Assembly: GCF_001426865.1 (NCBI RefSeq)
Contig: NZ_LMFO01000030.1
Location: 62,001-126,000, forward strand
DNA: 64,000 nucleotides
Source: Paenibacillus sp. Root52
GTDB lineage: Bacteria; Bacillota; Bacilli; Paenibacillales; Paenibacillaceae
Direction: 5' to 3'
How positions within the stretch are numbered: position 1 is the first letter of the stretch; each line of letters begins with the position of its first letter. Shown in pieces: positions 58,724 to 64,000 of this stretch. The translations under genes and the position numbers were made by a program. The notes under the pieces were generated by a model. The model saw nothing but the letters and a program-made list of their open reading frames with translations, was not told where the DNA came from and ran no database searches.

Positions 58724-60030
58724 TGACAGTACACAAGGAACATGTGAAGCAAACGAATTCACCGAGAGCGATCTATGCCTTTGATGAGCATAATGATGGT
58801 CGAATTGAAGGATACTCAGCATATGCACGTCTCATTCGCGGCATTTCGGAGGCGCTCTATGAGCGATACGGAACTCAATATGAACTGTTTGCGAGCGATG
58901 ATCCCAATAGCGAATATTGGGATCTGCTGAGAGAGGATCTACGCACGGATAATCCTGAAGTAGAGATTGTGGCTCGAATTTTCGATGATTTGGAACTGCG
59001 CACATTACATTATGACGATGAGGGAGATGTGCCATCTTACGGCGTGCATTACTCCATCCGCAACAATGTATTTGCTTATCCAAGCTGGGGCGTGGCGCTT
59101 GTACGCATTCCTTTCTTCCGGGAAAATGGAATATATAACGAGGACTTTGTTTTTGCCATCGGAGAAGAAGAGCTGAAGCAATTTCTGGGCAGTGTACGTG
59201 AGCGTGAACGACAGCAAAATATGAAAAAAGTAACGGTATACACTGACGGGCGCAATGGCAGTGACCGTCATTCAGAGTCGATTACTCGTTCAGTGACCAG
59301 AGATGAGGTGGTATTATCGCCTCAGATCAAACAAGATATTTTCCGCTCACTGGATCAATTCTTCGAAGCGGATCGCTCCTTCTATCGGGATTACGATATC
59401 CCTTACAAACGTGGAATTCTCCTCTATGGTCATCCGGGTAACGGTAAAACGACATTGGTGAAATCCATTGCGGGAAGCATTCCAGGGCCTGCTGCTTATT
59501 GGCAGATTACGGAGTACACGAATAGTGAATCGGTACGTGATGTGTTCGACGCGGCGAAGCGTTTAGCGCCGATGGTGCTGATTATTGAGGATATTGATTC
59601 CATGCCGGAGGAGGTGCGTTCATTTTTCCTGAACACGCTGGATGGTGCTACGTCCAAAGAGGGTATTTTCTTAATTGGGACAACGAATTATCCAGAAAAA
59701 ATAGATCCGGGTCTGATGAACCGTGCCGGACGTTTCGACCGGGCGTACGAGATTCCCATGCCAGACGAGGCGCTGCGCCTGCAATATTTGCAGCAGCGGG
59801 GCTTCGCAGTTTTCGCTGGTGAGGAAGGCACGAAGGAAGCAGCGCGTTTGACGGATTCCTTTTCACTCGCACAGCTAGGAGAACTATATGTTAGTACAGC
59901 ATTGGAATGGCATCAGAACGGAGAGGCAGATATGATGAAGATCATTCAAGCCATGCGTGGTGAATTGGACAAGAGCCACAAGCATAATTGGATGACGCAG
60001 CCTGGAAAAGGACGTGCTGGATTTTATTGA
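58723..60030 (+). CDS. AAA-family ATPase coupled to RtcB (YjoB-like)
   Basis: 435 residues. N-terminal 200-residue domain without recognised motifs, then one AAA module: Walker A GHPGNGKTT (236-244), Walker B LIIEDID (286-292), sensor 1 GTTNYPEKIDPG and arginine-finger region NRAGRFDR (333-340), with a helical lid. Such single-module AAA proteins (Bacillus YjoB type) act as chaperones or remodelers. The overlap with rtcB points to a joint function, perhaps remodelling RtcB or damaged RNP substrates; that is inference. Confidence 0.88.
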   Translation: MTVHKEHVKQTNSPRAIYAFDEHNDGRIEGYSAYARLIRGISEALYERYGTQYELFASDDPNSEYWDLLREDLRTDNPEVEIVARIFDDLELRTLHYDDEGDVPSYGVHYSIRNNVFAYPSWGVALVRIPFFRENGIYNEDFVFAIGEEELKQFLGSVRERERQQNMKKVTVYTDGRNGSDRHSESITRSVTRDEVVLSPQIKQDIFRSLDQFFEADRSFYRDYDIPYKRGILLYGHPGNGKTTLVKSIAGSIPGPAAYWQITEYTNSESVRDVFDAAKRLAPMVLIIEDIDSMPEEVRSFFLNTLDGATSKEGIFLIGTTNYPEKIDPGLMNRAGRFDRAYEIPMPDEALRLQYLQQRGFAVFAGEEGTKEAARLTDSFSLAQLGELYVSTALEWHQNGEADMMKIIQAMRGELDKSHKHNWMTQPGKGRAGFY

Positions 60031-60344
60031 TCTGCCCGTATCCTGTTGGAGAATGATGATCGGATAACGCCCAAAATATTATAAATCTCAAATGGTTATA
60101 CTAAGGTTGTCTGGTAAGACATACAATGACTTTCGGGAGGTACAAAGCAGCTCTGCTGTGTAAGTAATCAGTTACCGGAAGTTATACCGAGAATGAATCC
60201 GATACCGTCGTGGGTAGCAGCCTAGAAATGAGTGTTATGGAAATAAGGTAATATACAACAAATTTCGTATAGGTGTTTAAATGCTTCCGTAGCGGTTAAT
60301 AGTAGACAGACAACAACAAAAACTTTTAATTAGAGGTGAATGAT
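60031..60344 (+). other. intergenic region before the GlsB-like gene
   Basis: Contains a possible structured element, ACTTTCGG (60131-60138) pairing with CCGGAAGT (60177-60184) around an inner AGCAG-CTC-TGCT hairpin (from 60148), and a sigma-B-like promoter (60275-60299). No terminator was seen directly after the AAA gene and no coding sequence is convincing. Confidence 0.4.
60275..60299 (+). promoter_or_regulatory. sigma-B-like promoter of the GlsB-like gene
   Basis: GTTTAA (60275-60280), 13 bases, GGTTAA (60294-60299), one mismatch from GTTTWW/GGGWAW. Bacillus homologues of this family (YdaS, YwzA) are sigma-B dependent. Confidence 0.4.
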
Positions 60345-60602
60345 ATGGGTTGGTTATGGTCATTAATTATCGGTGGTATCATTGGATGGTTGGCAGGACT
60401 TATCGTTGGTCGTGACATTCCCGGCGGTGTAATTGGTAACATCGTAGCTGGTTTCATCGGTGGATGGTTAGGTGGAGTCATTCTGGGAGATATGGGTCCA
60501 GAAATGGGCGGATTCTTCATCGTACCGGCATTAATCGGTGCTATCGTACTGGTAGCAATCGTGAGCTTGATCTTCCGTTCTATGGGTCGTAGCCGCGGGT
60601 AA
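60345..60602 (+). CDS. GlsB/YeaQ/YmgE-family stress membrane protein
   Basis: 85 residues with three Gly-rich hydrophobic segments: WLWSLIIGGIIGWLAGLIVG, GVIGNIVAGFIGGWLGGVILG and FFIVPALIGAIVLVAIVSLIF. This is the transglycosylase-associated (Transgly_assoc) family, small stress-induced inner-membrane proteins of unknown mechanism. ATG 60345 is used because AGAGGTG lies 6 bases upstream; the in-frame GTG 60336 is inside that site. Monocistronic, strong hairpin downstream. Confidence 0.9.
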   Translation: MGWLWSLIIGGIIGWLAGLIVGRDIPGGVIGNIVAGFIGGWLGGVILGDMGPEMGGFFIVPALIGAIVLVAIVSLIFRSMGRSRG

Positions 60603-60692
60603 CGATATTCGAGATAATGCGAATTCTTGCAAACACATATGAAGCTGTGTAGTGGGTAACGCAAGGGCTCGATCACATAACGGATGACTACG

Positions 60693-60738
60693 AAGAGGTT
60701 GATGGAAGTCCACATAAGTGGATTTCCATCAACCTCTT
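60693..60738 (+). terminator. long hairpin after the GlsB-like gene
   Basis: A 21-bp stem: AAGAGGTTGATGGAAGTCC... (60693-60713) pairs with its complement at 60718-60738, loop of 4, one G-U. The U-run (CTCTTGTTTG) is modest. Confidence 0.7.
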
Positions 60739-60821
60739 GTTTGTTATTATATTTACTTCGATAGATGTATTTCTTATAATTTTGTTAGGGCTTGTTGCTT
60801 AATTAGAAAGGATGAGGTGGA

Positions 60822-61337
60822 GTGGAGAAAGCTACATTTGCTGGAGGTTGTTTCTGGTGTATGGTTACACCGTTTGAAGAGCAACCGGGCATACATGGTA
60901 TCATATCCGGCTATACCGGCGGTCACGTCGATAATCCAACATATGAACAGGTCAAAACGGGAGAGACGGGGCATGTCGAGGTGGTAGAAATCACATTTGA
61001 TCCCGAGGTATTCCCTTATGAACGGTTACTGGAGCTATACTGGCCTCAGATTGACCCTACTGATGATGGAGGGCAGTTCCAGGATCGAGGTTCACAGTAC
61101 CGGACGGCTATTTTTGTGCATAATGAACGCCAACGTGAGCTTGCAGAACAGTCCAAACAGGTTGTAGCTTCTAGCGGTCGCTTCAATCAACCGATTGTAA
61201 CGGAGATTCGGGATGCAGTAGTGTTCTATCCTGCAGAGGACTATCATCAAGACTATCATAAGAAAAACGAGAAGCATTACAAAGAAGATCGTGCGATATC
61301 TGGCCGTGATGAATTCATTGAAGAGAACTGGAAATAA
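60822..61337 (+). CDS. msrA: peptide methionine sulfoxide reductase A
   Basis: 171 residues starting at GTG 60822, with AAAGGATG 7 bases upstream. Active-site GGCFWC (Cys10, with Cys13) and VSGYTGG-like ISGYTGGHVDNPTYEQV, plus DRGSQYRTAIF, are MsrA hallmarks. It reduces methionine-S-sulfoxide in oxidised proteins with thioredoxin. C-terminal KNEKHYKEDRAISGRDEF is usual. Single gene with its own terminator; MsrB is not adjacent. Confidence 0.95.
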   Translation: MEKATFAGGCFWCMVTPFEEQPGIHGIISGYTGGHVDNPTYEQVKTGETGHVEVVEITFDPEVFPYERLLELYWPQIDPTDDGGQFQDRGSQYRTAIFVHNERQRELAEQSKQVVASSGRFNQPIVTEIRDAVVFYPAEDYHQDYHKKNEKHYKEDRAISGRDEFIEENWK

Positions 61338-61384
61338 TGTCGTAGTGATCTGAAAGTGACGAATCTAAAAGGTAACGAAATGCG

Positions 61385-61424
61385 AAAATCCAGGGAGTTC
61401 CGGTTGGAACCCTCCTGGATTTTT
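61385..61424 (+). terminator. terminator after msrA
   Basis: AAAATCCAGG-GTTCC (from 61385) pairs with GGAAC-CCTGGATTTTT (to 61424), a GG/CCT-type internal mismatch and a 4-base loop. A-run and T-run make it usable on both strands; the PQQ-like gene converges from the right. Confidence 0.85.
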
Positions 61425-61493
61425 GGTTTATCATATGATTACTTCATTATAAATGAAGCAGATCGAAAATAGATGTTTATAACCATTTACGTA

Positions 61494-62762
61494 TTAATTG
61501 TTCGTTGTGTTTAGGACATATTTGGACAATGCCTCGTTCTTGAAGGTATAAATAATATCATTCGTATAGGTGGAGTAACCCTTCATATCTTCAGGAGATG
61601 AGGTAAACGTATATTCGTGAATGCTCTCCAAGGTAGTAGGATCAAGGATGTATCCTGTGTTAGCAAAATCAATTTTATAATTTCCATCCTGTGTATGTTC
61701 AATGACAGTTAATACATCTTGTTGATCCTTGAACATGCGCTCCGTTACCTTGCCTTTCATCGTATACAGCTCAAGCTTCTGGCCTGTAAACACGGTATAT
61801 CCGTTACCTGCCGTTTGCACGAAAGCATTGCCGGCAATGGATCGACCCCAAGCGAGTTTACCATCTGAACCAAAGCCCATGAGTTTATTGCCTGTATTGT
61901 CGAAATTGGCACGCATGATGACTGAGCCGTCCTCCAGGATAGCCAGCGATTCGCCACCACCGTCACCGATTGTGTTAGCGTTGGTAGGGAATTGATAGAA
62001 GGAAAGACGATTCAACGTGAGATCATAAATTTCCAGCTTCGGATTCGCCGCTTGATGCCAGTAGTTGCCTACTTTGGTCTGCTTGCTGGCATCTACAACA
62101 ATGCGGTCATTACCTGCTTTTAGCACAGCACCATTGATGGTTTTCGCTGTGATCAGCTTGCCCTTGGCGTCATAAAGTGAAATGGATGAACGAACAGAAC
62201 CGTTCGATAAAGGCCCCGTACTGGAAGCAATCATTACTGTACCATTATTCATTAGATATAAGTCAGATGGCGCGTTGACCGTTTTGACCCAATTTGTTTT
62301 TCCGGAAGTATTGTAAGAATATACTTTTTTCGTTCCATCGGAATATTCCATGTATACATAGGCTGTTCCGTTATCGGCGTACAACGAATTGGAGTATGTA
62401 GTATAAGGGCCACTTTTCTCATGAAAAATAACGTTCCACTTCAGTTTACCTGTTGTAGCATCCAGTGCCTGGAGTGAGTCCAGATTCCAATCAAGCGTCG
62501 TTTTGCTGTTGATTTTGGTTACAGGCTGATAAGAGTGCACGTACACCAGATTTTTGGAGGGTACGGCGTGAATTTCCTTAATTCGAATGTCTTCCTGAGC
62601 GTTCACTTCAGAGAGCATGAGAGATGAGGAAGTCCAGGAAGGCTTGGTTAGCGCTTCCGTTGAAGTTGCTGCGTAGCTTGGTGTATTCATGCTGAAGAGG
62701 AGCACGCCGCTAAGTAAAAGGGCAGCCCATGTTTTGGTATTTCGTTTGCTGAGTGTATGCAA
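61494..62762 (-). CDS. secreted beta-propeller (PQQ-like repeat) protein
   Basis: 422 residues from TTG 62762, chosen because AAAGGTGG lies 7 bases upstream; the frame continues to 62816. Signal peptide: KRNTKTW, hydrophobic ALLLSGVLLFS, cleavage near TPSYAA (about 31). The rest has repeated blade-like units (LQALDATTGKLKWNVIF, SLYDAKGKLITAKTI, GFGSDGKLAWGRSI) typical of PQQ/WD40-like quinoprotein-type propellers without evident enzymatic residues. Probably an extracellular binding or scaffold protein. Its promoter region carries two palindromes. Confidence 0.75.
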   Translation of the reverse strand: MHTLSKRNTKTWAALLLSGVLLFSMNTPSYAATSTEALTKPSWTSSSLMLSEVNAQEDIRIKEIHAVPSKNLVYVHSYQPVTKINSKTTLDWNLDSLQALDATTGKLKWNVIFHEKSGPYTTYSNSLYADNGTAYVYMEYSDGTKKVYSYNTSGKTNWVKTVNAPSDLYLMNNGTVMIASSTGPLSNGSVRSSISLYDAKGKLITAKTINGAVLKAGNDRIVVDASKQTKVGNYWHQAANPKLEIYDLTLNRLSFYQFPTNANTIGDGGGESLAILEDGSVIMRANFDNTGNKLMGFGSDGKLAWGRSIAGNAFVQTAGNGYTVFTGQKLELYTMKGKVTERMFKDQQDVLTVIEHTQDGNYKIDFANTGYILDPTTLESIHEYTFTSSPEDMKGYSTYTNDIIYTFKNEALSKYVLNTTNN

Positions 62763-62780
62763 GTTATAAACCACCTTTCT

Positions 62781-62837
62781 TCGGTTCGAATAGAACCGAT
62801 TGTTGAATTCTACCATTTATAGCAAGTTGAATTCAAC
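62781..62837 (-). promoter_or_regulatory. promoter and palindromes of the PQQ-like gene
   Basis: Minus strand TTGAAT (62836-62831), 18 bases, TAGAAT (62812-62807). The -35 box lies in the perfect palindrome GTTGAATTCAAC (62826-62837), and its left half GTTGAATTC recurs at 62802-62810 over the -10 box. In the transcribed leader, TCGGTTC (62781-62787) and GAACCGA (62793-62799) form another perfect inverted repeat. Confidence 0.5.
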
Positions 62838-63020
62838 CTAATGGGTTGTAACCTTTTATCAATATAAATAGGTAATTGTAGTTGTTTGCAGAATTTTGGC
62901 GGTTACAAGGAATTCATCTTCTTTCGGCCGAGGTGGAAGTCTGATATATTTAGTCCGGTGGCGAAGACGAATCATAGATTTGGTATCATTTTGATAAGGG
63001 AATGGACAAGGAGAACAGAC

Positions 63021-63626
63021 ATGAATTGGAACGACAATTGGACCACCTGGGTCATCGGCTGTATCGCTGCATTACTCATATTGGTATGGATTATTCGCCG
63101 TATTATTGGGCGAGGGCAGCGCATACGCAGAGAAGCCAATCCCCGCAAAATTACAATTCGAGACATTGATAAAATGCAGGATGGATCGGAATTCGAGCTG
63201 TATCTATTTCATTTGTTTCAACAGATGGGATATGCCGAGGTGCACAAGACGACAAGCAGCCGAGATTTTGGAGCAGACCTCGTGTTTACGGATAGATTGG
63301 GTCGAAGAAATGTCATTCAAGCGAAGCGATACGGGGCTAACCATCCTGTAGGGCTAAGTGCTGTGCAGGAGATATTTACATCCATGCGTTATTATGAAGC
63401 AGATCGTTCTATCGTATTGACGTCGGCTCGATACACGGAGGCGTGCCGAACACTCGCTGCTGTGAATGGTGTAAAGTTACTGGATCGAGAGGATCTAATG
63501 GACTTAATTACTTTGTTCAAATCGAGAAGAATCGAAGAGGCGATGGAATTAATTGAGGAAGAGGATCACGAACCGATTGAAACATGGCAATCCCGGCAAA
63601 AGAAAGCGACCAAAGCAGCCAAATAA
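63021..63626 (+). CDS. membrane-anchored Mrr-type restriction-endonuclease-fold protein
   Basis: 201 residues from ATG 63021 (AAGGAGAA upstream; frame open to 62886). One N-terminal membrane segment (about 9-28), then an Mrr_cat nuclease domain (about 50-175): GSEFELYLFHLFQQMGY, SSRDFGADLVF with catalytic Asp86, and VIQAKRY (Gln100-x-Lys102). This PD-(D/E)xK-like fold cleaves DNA in Mrr enzymes; membrane-tethered versions are common in Bacillota and their role is unclear. Monocistronic. Confidence 0.82.
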   Translation: MNWNDNWTTWVIGCIAALLILVWIIRRIIGRGQRIRREANPRKITIRDIDKMQDGSEFELYLFHLFQQMGYAEVHKTTSSRDFGADLVFTDRLGRRNVIQAKRYGANHPVGLSAVQEIFTSMRYYEADRSIVLTSARYTEACRTLAAVNGVKLLDREDLMDLITLFKSRRIEEAMELIEEEDHEPIETWQSRQKKATKAAK

Positions 63627-63766
63627 GAATTGGCTTCCTGTTTACAGAATAATAGTTTGTTGAATGTGTCGGTAAGATGTACAGTCTCAAGGCACTCATA
63701 CCTTCACATTCAACTGATGCACATGGTATATTGGGGATATCCCAATTCAAGGAGTGTGTTGTCATC

Positions 63767-63988
63767 ATGGCACGAACCCAAACACAAAAGGCATTACGCA
63801 AAGCAGAGCTTGCAGGACAATGGTGTTCAGAACAAAGCAGAAGAAATAACAAAGATTACGGTGCAATCTCGCAGCATGTTCGCATCATGCCTACGAAACA
63901 AGAAAAATTACAAAAGGTCAAACACAAGAAGCGGATCCAGGATGGTGGTGCTTCTTTTTATTTTGTCTTTGCTCGGTTGAGTTGTTGA
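63767..63988 (+). CDS. small conserved basic protein
   Basis: 73 residues: ATG 63767 after AAGGAGTG; begins MARTQTQKALRKAELAGQW, Lys/Arg/Gln-rich, ends DGGASFYFVFARLSC. Short basic proteins opening MARTQ/TKxQKALRK are found in many Bacillales, but I know no function. No membrane segment. The T-rich codons at the end (FYFVF) lie beside a small hairpin at 63926-63959. Stop at 63986-63988, 12 bases before the window ends. Confidence 0.65.
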   Translation: MARTQTQKALRKAELAGQWCSEQSRRNNKDYGAISQHVRIMPTKQEKLQKVKHKKRIQDGGASFYFVFARLSC

Positions 63989-64000
63989 AAAGTGATACAA

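Noticed and set aside
63926..63959. Hairpin AAGAAGC/GCTTCTT with T-run as a terminator for the last small gene
   Set aside because: It lies inside the coding sequence, 30 bases before the stop; the T-run is explained by Phe/Tyr codons of the C-terminus. A terminator here would leave the mRNA without a stop codon.

Overview
The window reads as a chromosomal segment of a Paenibacillus-like, spore-forming Bacillota. The split glycine decarboxylase genes (gcvPA/gcvPB), GlcT-ptsG-ptsH-ptsI, flotillin with NfeD, class II galT, polysaccharide-uptake ABC systems of the YteP/YtcP/LplA kind, strong AGGAGG ribosome sites and several TTG/GTG starts all point that way. The species cannot be fixed from sequence reading alone.

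Layout. 1-2200: start of ilvD (minus), a KGG-repeat stress protein and a membrane acyltransferase. 2270-7700: KDG kinase and KDPG aldolase (the end of pectin catabolism), an alpha/beta hydrolase, a HAD phosphatase, a sirtuin and an aldo/keto reductase. 7781-12914: AraC-type regulator divergent from galK-galE-galT. 13008-17379: PPOX-fold protein, iron alcohol dehydrogenase, NfeD plus flotillin behind a sigma-W-like promoter. 17441-22811: glcT, then ptsG (with RAT/terminator leader), ptsH and ptsI. 22812-24484: a gene-free repeat island. 24485-29840: gcvT-gcvPA-gcvPB (minus) under a tandem glycine riboswitch, with gcvH divergent. 30155-33966: a secreted protein, a CWC-type cysteine-rich protein and a MutS2-like ATPase without Smr domain, whose leader holds a 7-codon reading frame and two terminators. 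34133-43046: membrane AraC regulator, two permeases, two paralogous binding lipoproteins and a GH105 unsaturated rhamnogalacturonyl hydrolase. 43095-44543: a complete IS3-family element. 44669-49951: two type I pullulanases, the second fused to Big2 and CBM41-like domains. 50193-56748: lipoprotein, L25/Ctc, WYL regulator, HIRAN protein, CotSA-like glycosyltransferase, DUF3817 protein and a TerC protein under a yybP-ykoY (manganese) riboswitch. 56828-60030: a leader peptide and terminator, then rtcB and an AAA ATPase. 60275-63988: GlsB-like protein, MsrA, secreted PQQ-like protein, membrane Mrr-type nuclease and a small conserved protein.

Two themes link the genes. The first is carbohydrate use: pectin/rhamnogalacturonan, galactose, glucose PTS and alpha-glucan debranching, with cre-like operators at several promoters. 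The second is stress and RNA/protein quality control: a MutS2/RqcU-like ATPase, the RtcB RNA ligase, MsrA, Ctc, GsiB-like KGG protein and flotillin.

The best candidates for something undescribed are two independent attenuators built from a short upstream reading frame plus intrinsic terminator(s), one before the Smr-less MutS2-like gene and one before rtcB-AAA. Both look like sensors of ribosome behaviour. A further structural novelty is a 147-base repeat element present twice, with two direct units and one inverted unit, apparently also the source of a five-copy 116-base tandem array.
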